Positions 1 to 5,453 of a stretch of DNA of 5,453 nucleotides are shown here, one piece after another. A program made the translations under genes and the position numbers. Positions within the stretch are counted from its first letter, which is position 1. Each line of letters opens with the position of its first letter. The stretch comes from JAAUQA01 sp036351435. Its GTDB lineage: Bacteria; Pseudomonadota; Gammaproteobacteria; Competibacterales; Competibacteraceae. The notes beneath the pieces were generated by a model that did no database searches, was not told the origin of the DNA, and saw only the letters and a list, made by a program, of their open reading frames with translations. The DNA lies in the NCBI GenBank assembly GCA_036351435.1, contig JAZBPA010000001.1:1-5453 (forward strand). The letters are read 5' to 3'.

Positions 1-720
1 AGCCGTGCCACCTTCACCAACCTCTAATTGGGCAAGCGAATGAAGGATTTCTTGCAGCGGAAAATCTAAGGCCAGCACATAGTCGTGTTTGGGTTCGTCT
101 GGGTGTTGAAAACGCAATGCGCCGGTGACGCCTGGGGTTTGCTGGGTAAAGAACAAGTATGGTCGGGTCCAGAAAATGTCATCGGTATCATTCGCGGCCA
201 ACGCTCCCTCAAACCATGGGCGGGTGCGCGGATCATAATTGAGTTGACCACGGCGTTCTCCAATCAGGGTCCCGGGGTTGTCCCAGCTTTGCCAGAGGGC
301 GTCGCCTTGGACATCGGTGACACGAGACAGCCAGGTGTTACCGTCCCGCACTAGGTAGAAGGAACGCCCATCCACATCGGCCAAAACCAACGCAGTGCGA
401 TGCGTCAAATTTTCCAATACAGGAATAAACCGACCGACTAAGGCAGGAACATCCTGAAAATCAAGATCACCCGAATTGCCCCAACTCTGGGCCATGCGCA
501 GACTATTTTCCGGTATCCGAAATAAACCCACAAAATCCTGACTGGTGTTACGCGCTAGATCCTTTAGTTGTTGTTGCGCAAGTTCGTCACGCAACGATTC
601 ACCGGCACCGAACACGGCTGCCAATAGCGCACCAATGATTAGCACCACCAGCAACAACAAGTCACGTAGCAGACGATGGCGCGGGATGGGGCGGGGCGAT
701 CTGCGGGAACGGGTCAACAT
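1..720 (-). CDS. dCache-type membrane sensor protein, N-terminal 240 residues (partial at left edge)
   Basis: The frame is open from the ATG at 720 to base 1 (240 codons) with no stop, so the gene continues beyond the window. An in-frame TGA 24 bases upstream makes this the first possible ATG; no strong Shine-Dalgarno is visible. The N-terminus is Arg/Pro-rich and positive (residues 1-19). A membrane segment follows at about 20-40 (LLLLVVLIIGALLAAVF), then about 200 residues predicted to be extracytoplasmic. The signature YDPRTRPWF at 162-170, followed by WTRPY at 184-188 and TPGVTGA at 195-201, is characteristic of double-Cache ligand-sensing domains; VGEGGTA at 234-240 begins the usual second-lobe strand. 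In known families such a domain is followed by a second membrane helix and a HAMP plus cyclase, GGDEF, kinase or methyl-accepting output; which one cannot be seen here. It lies 35 bases after the response regulator and is probably co-transcribed. Presence of a dCache sensor is well supported; ligand and output are unknown. Confidence 0.85.
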   Translation of the reverse strand, partial: MLTRSRRSPRPIPRHRLLRDLLLLVVLIIGALLAAVFGAGESLRDELAQQQLKDLARNTSQDFVGLFRIPENSLRMAQSWGNSGDLDFQDVPALVGRFIPVLENLTHRTALVLADVDGRSFYLVRDGNTWLSRVTDVQGDALWQSWDNPGTLIGERRGQLNYDPRTRPWFEGALAANDTDDIFWTRPYLFFTQQTPGVTGALRFQHPDEPKHDYVLALDFPLQEILHSLAQLEVGEGGTA

Positions 721-755
721 GGCTTTCGATTGTAGAAATTTTCAAATTGATCGGG

Positions 756-1439
756 TCAGCCATCATACCGATAGCCCACGCCGTGTACAGTAAGAATGAG
801 TTGCGGATGACGTGGATCGCGTTCGATACGTTTGCGTAGTTTGGCGATATGCTGATCCAAGGTACGGCTGTTGGGCAGGTAATCGCGTCCCCAGCACTGA
901 TCGAACAGGGTGTCGCGAGCCACCACTTCGCCTGGGTTGGCATGCAACAGGGTTAGAATTCTAACGTCACGCAAACTAAGGTCGATGGTTTGTTCGCCAC
1001 GCCGGGCGCGTAACTCCTTGGGAAAAATCTCCAAATCGCCGAAGCTTAGCGTTGCTGCCTTCGCACTGGGCTGACGACTCAAGCAACGGCGGGTCACCGC
1101 TCGAATGCGGGCGATGACCTCGCGCGTGCCGAACGGTTTGATGATGAAATCGTCTGCGCCCAGCTCCAACCCGATGACGCGGTCGATTTCTTCAGCTTTG
1201 GCGCTGATAAAAATAATCGGCACTTCCGGCGCATGGCGGCGGATCTCCCGGCAGACATCGTAACCGTCATGCTGCGGCATCATGATGTCAAGCAACACGA
1301 AATCCGGTTGGGTGTCCTGAAACAGCTGTAACGCTTGTGCACCGTCCGCAGCTGCAAGCGTGTCATAACCCTCGGCTTCCAACAGTTCCTGCAAACCGTT
1401 GCGGGTGTGCAAATCATCCTCGGCCAGCAGGACTTTCAT
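756..1439 (-). CDS. OmpR/PhoB-family response regulator
   Basis: A 227-residue two-domain response regulator, the usual family length. The receiver domain (about 1-115) has the acidic pair D8/D9, phosphoacceptor D51 in LLDIMMP, S79 in the switch position (IIFISAKAEE) and K101 in IIKPF, so all key residues are present. The C-terminal winged-helix DNA-binding domain (about 129-227) shows the typical LSFGDLEI opening, the LSLRDVRILTLL helix, the recognition-helix region SRTLDQHIAKLRKRIE and the closing hairpin VHGVGYRYDG. It is expected to be phosphorylated by the adjacent kinase and to bind DNA in the cytoplasm; targets are unknown. The ATG overlaps the kinase stop as ATGA, and a good Shine-Dalgarno GAGGAA sits 5 bases upstream inside the kinase 3' end, indicating translational coupling. 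I do not assign a gene name because the subfamily cannot be settled from sequence alone. Confidence 0.96.
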   Translation of the reverse strand: MKVLLAEDDLHTRNGLQELLEAEGYDTLAAADGAQALQLFQDTQPDFVLLDIMMPQHDGYDVCREIRRHAPEVPIIFISAKAEEIDRVIGLELGADDFIIKPFGTREVIARIRAVTRRCLSRQPSAKAATLSFGDLEIFPKELRARRGEQTIDLSLRDVRILTLLHANPGEVVARDTLFDQCWGRDYLPNSRTLDQHIAKLRKRIERDPRHPQLILTVHGVGYRYDG

Positions 1440-3046
1440 GTCATTTCCTCGACCGGCTCAGTGCGCAGGGTCACTTTAAAGCAACTACCTTGTTCGATGG
1501 GCTGCAACACCAAATCGCCGCCATGTAAGCGGGCCAACTCGCGGGCGATGGTCAAACCGATGCCGGTACCGCTGGTGCCTTCGTTGAGCCGCGAGTCACT
1601 GCGATAAAAGGGTTGAAAAATGCGTTGCTGTTCACGCTTAGCGATACCCGGCCCCCAATCGCGAATCTGCAGAGTGGTTTGGTTGTCCGTTTGCTGACTG
1701 CTGATGTGCAATGCGCCGCCTGCCGCGTATTTTTCGGCATTGCTCAGCAGGTTCGTGAGAATTTGCTCCAGCGCGTCAGGGTCAAGATTGACCAATTGAT
1801 CAGCCTGAGCGTCCCATTCCACGTTCATCCCCCGTTCCGCCAATGCCGGACGAAACGTGGCCAGTACCGCGGCAATGACTTCATCCACCTGGCCGGGACG
1901 CAGCCGCAAATGGGATTGGCCGCGTTGCTGGCGGGCAAAGCTCAGCACGTTAGTGATCAACCGCGACAACCGCTGGCTTTCACTGACAATGATGTCCAGA
2001 TAGCGGCGCGCTTGGGTGTCATCCTCGACAAGGTAGTCATCCAGCATTTCGGCGTACATGCGGATATTGGTTAACGGGGTTTTCAATTCATGGGAAACCT
2101 GGTTAACGAAGTTTACCCGTTGCCGAGCCAAGCGCAATTCACGGGTATGCTCCCGGTAGAGATAAAACGCCAAACCGGTCAATGCAGCACCGGTCGCCAA
2201 CAGGGCGGCGATGATTACCAGTTGCATCAATCCACCCTGGAAAGCTGGCGTAGTGGTGTAATAATTCAGTTTCCAACTACCCAGTGGATGACTCAGAGGC
2301 AACAAGGCCGCAGCCGCATGGCCCGAAGGCGGTTCGAAATCTCCCCATTGATAAACGATTTCATTGCGGGCATTAATCAACCGAATACGTGCTCCTTGCA
2401 GCGCATTATCAGCGTCGTTGGTGGCGGGCAACAGCGCAATAAGATCGGCGCTCAAACGCAACGGCTCCAGTTCGAAGCCGATTAAATTACCCAGTGCGTC
2501 GCGCTGCCAGAAAATCAAATCCGTTTCGGCCCCCCAATGCCAGACATACCAACCGTACCGATCCGTATCGGAAGATGCCGGTTGGCGGAGTGCTTGACGG
2601 CGCATTAGTGGCGCATTAGCGTTCCCTTCCCTCGGGTCAAGGCCGGACTGATAAAGAATATCCTGATCTCTCCAGATGTCCCCGGTGCGTTCCAGGAAAG
2701 CCTGTTCAGCCTCGGTGACCGGCTCATCAGCAGGCGGATGCAGACGCTCGCCTTGCGGATTCATGATAAACACTTGGCGCAGCCGGGGTTCTTGCCGCAG
2801 GTAACTGCGCAGCGATTCGGTATCGGAGTTCAAGCTGTGGGCATCATCCAGTAACTGCTGCTCCAAACGGGCGAAATAGGCCAGAATCGCGGCGTCCACC
2901 GCCTGTAACCGGGCATTAGTCAGACTTTGTTGCTGATATTCAAACGCCTGCTGTTCATTGCTGATCACACGTAAACCCAACCCGGTCAACGCACCGAATG
3001 GCAAAAGAACCAAGAGTGTTAAGGCGGTTAGAATGGATTTACGCAA
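1436..3046 (-). CDS. Sensor histidine kinase with large periplasmic domain, no HAMP visible
   Basis: A 536-residue inner-membrane kinase. TM1 is at about 5-27. An extracytoplasmic region at about 28-270 has two strand-rich parts (RQVFIMNPQGERLHP near 90-104; IRLINARNEIVYQWG near 221-235) that suggest a double-PAS/dCache-like fold. TM2 is at about 273-296. The dimerisation/phosphoacceptor helix has VSHELKTPLTNIRMYAEML with H319. The ATPase domain has an N box with N432 and N436, a G1 box DWGPGI at 463-468, an F box around F477/F480 and a G2 box GTGIGL at 493-498, so it looks catalytically intact. Only about 22 residues separate TM2 from H319, too few for a HAMP domain. The start is a TTG: an in-frame TAG lies 9 bases upstream, and the next internal start candidates would cut into TM1. 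It autophosphorylates and passes phosphate to the overlapping response regulator. The signal is unknown; the preceding exported proteins are candidates. Confidence 0.94.
   Translation of the reverse strand: MRKSILTALTLLVLLPFGALTGLGLRVISNEQQAFEYQQQSLTNARLQAVDAAILAYFARLEQQLLDDAHSLNSDTESLRSYLRQEPRLRQVFIMNPQGERLHPPADEPVTEAEQAFLERTGDIWRDQDILYQSGLDPREGNANAPLMRRQALRQPASSDTDRYGWYVWHWGAETDLIFWQRDALGNLIGFELEPLRLSADLIALLPATNDADNALQGARIRLINARNEIVYQWGDFEPPSGHAAAALLPLSHPLGSWKLNYYTTTPAFQGGLMQLVIIAALLATGAALTGLAFYLYREHTRELRLARQRVNFVNQVSHELKTPLTNIRMYAEMLDDYLVEDDTQARRYLDIIVSESQRLSRLITNVLSFARQQRGQSHLRLRPGQVDEVIAAVLATFRPALAERGMNVEWDAQADQLVNLDPDALEQILTNLLSNAEKYAAGGALHISSQQTDNQTTLQIRDWGPGIAKREQQRIFQPFYRSDSRLNEGTSGTGIGLTIARELARLHGGDLVLQPIEQGSCFKVTLRTEPVEEMT
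1445..1450 (-). promoter_or_regulatory. Ribosome binding site for the response regulator
   Basis: On the minus strand the sequence GAGGAA lies 5 bases before the ATG at 1439, within the last codons of the kinase gene. It is the clearest Shine-Dalgarno in the window, and it fixes the response regulator start over the out-of-frame ATG at 1444. Confidence 0.7.
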
Positions 3047-3055
3047 GGTGTTCTG

Positions 3056-3076
3056 CTAAATGGCATTTCGAATCAT
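3056..3076 (-). other. In-frame ATG mini-ORF ending in TAG just upstream of the kinase start
   Basis: Minus-strand codons from 3076 read ATG ATT CGA AAT GCC ATT TAG, and CAG AAC ACC then lead directly, in the same frame, into the kinase TTG at 3046. The ATG is 9 bases after the DUF3106 stop. If the TAG were a sense codon (for example CAG, a single C-to-T change) the kinase would start MIRNAI-Q-QNTLRKS, a natural-looking cytoplasmic lead into TM1. Alternatives are a short leader peptide that couples translation, or chance. No clear Shine-Dalgarno precedes this ATG. Confidence 0.35.
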
Positions 3077-3085
3077 AGCGACAAG

Positions 3086-3586
3086 CTACAATCTATCATC
3101 AGGTCGCAACGCTTTGCCATCTCTCCACTTGCGCAACAATGCGCGCCGTTCCTGGGGGGACATAGATTGCCAACGTTGCTTCAAGGCCCGCCGTCGTTCC
3201 GGTGGGAGAGATTTAAACCATTGACGGCGTTTGCGCAGCCTTTCCTGCGCTTCCGGCGGCAACTCGCGGAAACGCTGATACCGTTCCAGAATCCGTGCTT
3301 TGCGCTCCGGATCAAATTGTCTCCAACGTTTAAAATTCTTACGGACGCGTTGGCGCTCCTGGAGTGTCATGGACTGCCAGCGTTGCGCGCCTTTTTGTAG
3401 GCGTTGCTGTCGCTCAGGGGTTAATTGATCCCACCGTTGTTGTAGGGGTTTCAGTACCTGTTGTTCCGACGGTGCGAGCTGGTCCCAGGGTATTGCATCC
3501 GCCCATACCGGCCCTACCCCCAAAGCTAGCCAGAGCATGACCCAACGGAAACAACTACTCATCGTCGCCATACTGATCGTTTTCAT
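3086..3586 (-). CDS. Exported basic repeat protein, DUF3106 family
   Basis: A 166-residue protein with a Sec signal peptide (hydrophobic core about 15-26, likely cleavage after VWA at 27-29), so the mature form is probably periplasmic. The mature part is almost entirely a repeat: aromatic residues W34, W52, W70, W88, F106 and F124 recur every 18 residues, each followed by a pattern like xxLxPERxxxL and ending in R. A shorter repeat of 15 then leads to W139. The mature protein has about 38 Lys/Arg against 17 Asp/Glu, strongly positive. This matches my knowledge of DUF3106, found beside sigma factor and DUF3619 genes; no biochemical role is established that I know of. The LTPER motifs loosely recall LTxxQ proteins such as CpxP and Spy, which is only an analogy. 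The start is uncertain: ATG at 3586 gives MKT and a 32-base overlap with the previous gene, while ATG at 3562 also keeps the signal peptide and overlaps by only 8 bases. Confidence 0.85.
   Translation of the reverse strand: MKTISMATMSSCFRWVMLWLALGVGPVWADAIPWDQLAPSEQQVLKPLQQRWDQLTPERQQRLQKGAQRWQSMTLQERQRVRKNFKRWRQFDPERKARILERYQRFRELPPEAQERLRKRRQWFKSLPPERRRALKQRWQSMSPQERRALLRKWRDGKALRPDDRL
3128..3487 (-). repeat. 18-residue (54-base) coding repeats within the DUF3106 gene
   Basis: Codons 34-153 consist of seven units starting with W or F at residues 34, 52, 70, 88, 106, 124 and 139. The first five units are exactly 18 residues, the sixth is 15. The unit is roughly W-x-x-L/M/F-x-P-E/Q-x-R/Q with a Leu or Val in the middle and R/K-rich ends. 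Conservation is at the protein level and the nucleotide copies have diverged, which argues for an old repeat under selection rather than a recent expansion. Confidence 0.8.
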
Positions 3587-3776
3587 CTAAAGACGATTCA
3601 TCGGTATCCAAGCTCGTCGGGGGCAGCCATTGTCCATCAGCCGTTTCCCATTCGCCCAAAAATTCGAGCAGTTCCATGCTCGGGACATCGGTTTCATCGC
3701 TTTCAGCAGCATAAACGCTTGGCAGAACGCTGAGTAGAATCCCTAGCGTCCTACTAGCCAGCCGGCACATCGTCAT
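3555..3776 (-). CDS. Small exported acidic protein, unknown function
   Basis: A 73-residue protein. Residues 1-23 form a signal peptide (CRLASR n-region, core LGILLSVLPS, cleavage near VYA/A), so the mature form is about 49-50 residues and periplasmic. The mature part contains about 18 Asp/Glu and no Lys or Arg. Its middle, MELLEFLGEWETADGQW at 34-50, looks like a structured short motif; the tail (57-73) is acidic and probably disordered. I recall short proteins with an LLEFLGEWE-type motif in comparable gene groups but cannot name a family. The gene overlaps the preceding membrane protein gene by 23 bases and the following DUF3106 gene by up to 32, implying coupled translation. The ATG at 3770 (residue 3) is an equally possible start. 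Reality of the gene is supported by the clean signal peptide, the coherent acidic composition and the close fit between its neighbours. Confidence 0.78.
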   Translation of the reverse strand: MTMCRLASRTLGILLSVLPSVYAAESDETDVPSMELLEFLGEWETADGQWLPPTSLDTDESSLDENDQYGDDE

Positions 3777-4101
3777 TCAGCCACAGGTAGAAATCCAGTT
3801 CATCGTAAAACTCGATATCCTCTATTGAGGATAGCAAGTCCAAGTCCTCTAATAACCCATCCGATTCAGGAGTGGGAGCGGCAGTCCACAAGAAAATCGT
3901 TGTTATCGCCACGGCTAGGGTTGCGAAAGCTCCGGCGGGAATCCACCAAGTCGGACGTGAAGGACATGAACGTAAGGCGGTGCGGCGTCTCTGCTCAAGA
4001 CGCGCTACAGTTACGGAATCCAAAGCAGCAGCACTGGCATCCAACTCTGCTTTGACGGCGTCCAGGAAATGTTGCTCGCGATCAGAAGATGAGTCAGTCA
4101 T
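3754..4101 (-). CDS. Single-pass membrane protein, DUF3619-like probable anti-sigma factor
   Basis: A 115-residue protein. A cytoplasmic N-terminal half (1-50) is helical and charged, with ALDSVTVARLEQRRRTAL at 26-43. One membrane helix follows at about 52-72 (WIPAGAFATLAVAITTIFLW). The 43-residue C-terminal tail has 13 Asp/Glu and no basic residue, ending EFYDELDFYLWL at 97-108 plus NDDVPAG. This layout (sigma-contacting cytoplasmic part, one helix, periplasmic tail) and its place directly after a sigma factor fit the DUF3619-like proteins that accompany such sigma genes. There is no zinc-binding HxxxCxxC anti-sigma motif, so anti-sigma activity is inferred from context only. The ATG at 4101 forms an ATGA overlap with the sigma stop and has a GGCGAG ribosome site 8 bases upstream; the TTG two codons earlier (4107) is therefore not preferred. 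Confidence 0.85.
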   Translation of the reverse strand: MTDSSSDREQHFLDAVKAELDASAAALDSVTVARLEQRRRTALRSCPSRPTWWIPAGAFATLAVAITTIFLWTAAPTPESDGLLEDLDLLSSIEDIEFYDELDFYLWLNDDVPAG

Positions 4102-4673
4102 GGCCAATGCTCGCCTAAAATAGCCCGCAGCTTGTTCAGCGCACGGGCGTAGTGGGTTTTCACGCTGCCTGAGGAACAGCCCATCGCTTGCGCGGTCTGC
4201 GTCACATCCAGACCTTCCCAGGCGCGCAACAGAAAAACCTGTTGTTGTCGTAAGGGCAAAGCTTTAAGCGCTTGCTCCAGAGTGGCCAAGGTGCGTTCGG
4301 TCTGAACTTGCGCTTGGGGATTGTTGGACTCCGCATCCGGGAACTGCGCCAAGCCATCGTATTGATCCTCTTCATCGCCCCACAACCAGGCCCGCAAGCG
4401 GTTACGGACCCGGGTACGCCGATGCCAATCGCGAATTTTGCTTTGCAGTATCCGGTAAAACAGCGGCGTCCACTCCTGTTCGTCATGTTGACCATAACGC
4501 TGTACCAATTTGACCATCGCATCCTGAACGATATCCAACCCATCTTCCCGATTACCAGCGGCCAGCTCGGCTAACCGTAAAGCCCGTCGTTCGACGTTGG
4601 CCAGAAACTGTTCCAAACTCTGCCCGGTAGTGGACGTTTTAGTTTTCTCCGCCCGGGCAGGGTAGGGCTGCAT
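4098..4673 (-). CDS. ECF-like sigma-70 family RNA polymerase sigma factor
   Basis: The ATG start gives 191 residues; a TTG at 4709 would give 203 and overlap the DUF1501 stop by 11 bases. Numbering from the TTG form, region 2 spans about 32-100: SLEQFLANVERRALRLAELA, then the core-binding helix DIVQDAMVKLVQRYG at 59-73 and the -10-reading stretch LFYRILQSKIRDWHRR at 83-98. An acidic linker (111-135) follows. Region 4 spans about 140-196, with the helix-turn-helix VTQTAQAMGCSSGSVKTHYARALNKL at about 169-194 that would contact the -35 element. Region 3 is absent, as in group 4 sigma factors. It probably directs RNA polymerase to a small regulon and is held by the next gene's product. Neither start has a convincing Shine-Dalgarno; I prefer the ATG because the 12 extra residues are not part of the domain. 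The identity is firm, the start is not. Confidence 0.92.
   Translation of the reverse strand: MQPYPARAEKTKTSTTGQSLEQFLANVERRALRLAELAAGNREDGLDIVQDAMVKLVQRYGQHDEQEWTPLFYRILQSKIRDWHRRTRVRNRLRAWLWGDEEDQYDGLAQFPDAESNNPQAQVQTERTLATLEQALKALPLRQQQVFLLRAWEGLDVTQTAQAMGCSSGSVKTHYARALNKLRAILGEHWP
4110..4115 (-). promoter_or_regulatory. Possible ribosome binding site for the DUF3619-like gene
   Basis: Minus-strand GGCGAG, 8 bases before the ATG at 4101 and inside the last codons of the sigma gene. It is a moderate Shine-Dalgarno match and supports the ATG over the TTG at 4107, which would overlap the site's spacing. Confidence 0.4.
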
Positions 4674-4698
4674 TACGGGCGAAATAACCAGATTACCG

Positions 4699-5453
4699 TT
4701 ATGCTCCAAGCGTCTTGAATAGGTTTAGAAACGGCGGCATGGGGTAATCGGGAAACACCTGATCCAAGGCGGTATTGTTTAAACGTCGATTCACCAACTC
4801 GCCGAGCACGGTGCGCCAGTCGGTACTCACTTCTAAGTCACCGCCCTGGTACAACTGATTCTGCGCCAGGCCCGGCCAATCGGTATACACCACGCCACCG
4901 TTCACTCCACCACCCAGTGCCAAAATACAGTTGCCATGGCCGTGATCGGTGCCACCGGAGGCGTTCTCGTAAGCGCGTCGCCCAAACTCGCTCATGGTGA
5001 CCACGGTGATATACGCCATGCGCGAGCCCATGTCGGTGTAAAACGCCGCTAGGCTGTCAGAAAAATCCTGTAACAAGTTGGCTAACTCAACGTTCTGCTG
5101 ATTATGGGTATCCCAGCCGCCGATATCCACGCAAATGACCTCCATTCCTAGCTCCTGCGCTTTGATTAACTGCCCGACTTGGAGCAGGGTTTGTCCGAAC
5201 GCCGAATCTGGATAAGCTGCCCCGTTATCGGGCTGATACTGCAACGGATCGGCTTGTTGCAGTAAGTCTGCCGCCGCGAGCGCCTGTTGCGCTTGTACCG
5301 CTAGGGAATCGGTCCCATCATTGAGTTCGGTCAAGGTCGCCTTGATGGCTTCCAGTTCTTCCGGTCGCGCCGTCAGGGAAAAATTTTCTATACCACTGAT
5401 GGCTATGGCGGGTTCATCGCCGCGTAGCGACGTCTGAGTCGCCGCACCCATGC
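4699..5453 (-). CDS. DUF1501 family protein, C-terminal part (partial at right edge)
   Basis: About 250 residues end at a TAA (4699-4701). The frame is open to the right edge, and the first Met in the window (5451) is probably internal, since family members are usually above 400 residues and begin with a Tat-type signal peptide, not visible here. Diagnostic motifs, numbered from that Met, are VDIGGWDTHNQQ (108-119), TMSEFGRRAYENASGGTDHGHGN (152-174, split here as SEFGR plus GTDHGHGN) and TDWRTVLGELVNRRL (210-224). The conserved Asp/His residues place the family near the alkaline phosphatase/sulfatase superfamily fold, but the reaction is not established. DUF1501 genes commonly follow a DUF1800 gene, which would lie to the right. 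Its stop lies within 25 bases of the sigma ATG (or overlaps the TTG), so the sigma gene may be co-transcribed with it. Family assignment is strong; function is unknown. Confidence 0.92.
   Translation of the reverse strand, partial: MGAATQTSLRGDEPAIAISGIENFSLTARPEELEAIKATLTELNDGTDSLAVQAQQALAAADLLQQADPLQYQPDNGAAYPDSAFGQTLLQVGQLIKAQELGMEVICVDIGGWDTHNQQNVELANLLQDFSDSLAAFYTDMGSRMAYITVVTMSEFGRRAYENASGGTDHGHGNCILALGGGVNGGVVYTDWPGLAQNQLYQGGDLEVSTDWRTVLGELVNRRLNNTALDQVFPDYPMPPFLNLFKTLGA

Noticed and set aside
85..354. An 89-codon plus-strand frame
   Set aside because: Antisense to the dCache sensor gene, which has clear family motifs in the opposite strand.
662..943. A 93-codon minus-strand frame spanning the response regulator end
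   Set aside because: It sits in another frame of the DNA-binding domain and the start of the dCache gene, both of which are well supported.
1613..2074. A 153-codon open frame on the plus strand
   Set aside because: It lies wholly antisense to the conserved kinase catalytic region and has no recognisable domain; the minus-strand frame carries all the kinase motifs.
2090..2485. A 131-codon plus-strand open frame
   Set aside because: Antisense to the kinase sensor domain and TM2; low-complexity Gln/Arg-rich translation without a signal or domain, typical of a shadow frame.
3028..3066. Out-of-frame 12-codon ORF overlapping the kinase start
   Set aside because: No ribosome site and no distinguishing composition; the in-frame ATG/TAG arrangement at 3056-3076 is the more informative feature.
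3072..3077. TATGAT on the minus strand as a -10 box for the kinase operon
   Set aside because: No acceptable -35 hexamer lies 16-18 bases upstream and there is no TGn extension, so a promoter cannot be supported by sequence alone.
3074..3089. Short inverted repeat TAGC...GCTA after the DUF3106 gene as a terminator
   Set aside because: The stem is only about 4 base pairs with no following U-tract, too weak for intrinsic termination.
4202..4543. A 113-codon minus-strand frame inside the sigma gene
   Set aside because: Alternative frame of the sigma factor coding region; the real frame contains regions 2 and 4.

Overview
The window reads as a bacterial chromosome segment, most likely from a gammaproteobacterium. 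The evidence is a sigma factor / small membrane protein / DUF3106-type trio (a grouping I associate with Beta- and Gammaproteobacteria), two exported periplasmic proteins, and a classical OmpR-type two-component pair. No ribosomal or other taxonomic marker is present, so the assignment is tentative. Base composition looks even and moderately GC-rich throughout. I see no insertion sequence, tRNA, rRNA or CRISPR array.

Every supported gene is on the minus strand, so transcription runs from high to low coordinates. In that order the genes are: (1) the C-terminal part of a DUF1501 protein, cut by the right edge (4699-5453); (2) an ECF-like sigma-70 factor (4098-4673, possibly from a TTG at 4709); (3) a small single-pass membrane protein of the DUF3619/anti-sigma type (3754-4101); (4) a very acidic exported 73-residue protein (3555-3776); (5) a very basic exported DUF3106 protein made of 18-residue repeats (3086-3586); (6) a membrane histidine kinase (1436-3046); (7) its OmpR/PhoB-family response regulator (756-1439); (8) the N-terminal 240 residues of a dCache-type membrane sensor, cut by the left edge (1-720). 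Neighbouring genes overlap by 4 to 32 bases or are separated by at most 39, so there is no room for a conventional terminator. The whole stretch may be one transcript or two.

Functionally this is an envelope-sensing and regulation block. A sigma factor with a likely membrane-bound regulator is followed by two secreted proteins of opposite charge, then a histidine kinase with a large periplasmic sensor domain and its DNA-binding partner, then a second periplasmic sensor whose output domain lies outside the window. A reasonable but untested reading is that the acidic and basic secreted proteins interact with each other, with the acidic periplasmic tail of the membrane regulator, or with the kinase sensor domain, linking the two signalling branches.

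The points most worth checking are the charge-complementary overlapping gene pair, the 18-residue repeat architecture, an in-frame ATG followed by an amber codon just ahead of the kinase's TTG start, and the linkage of a sigma/anti-sigma-type pair with a two-component system.
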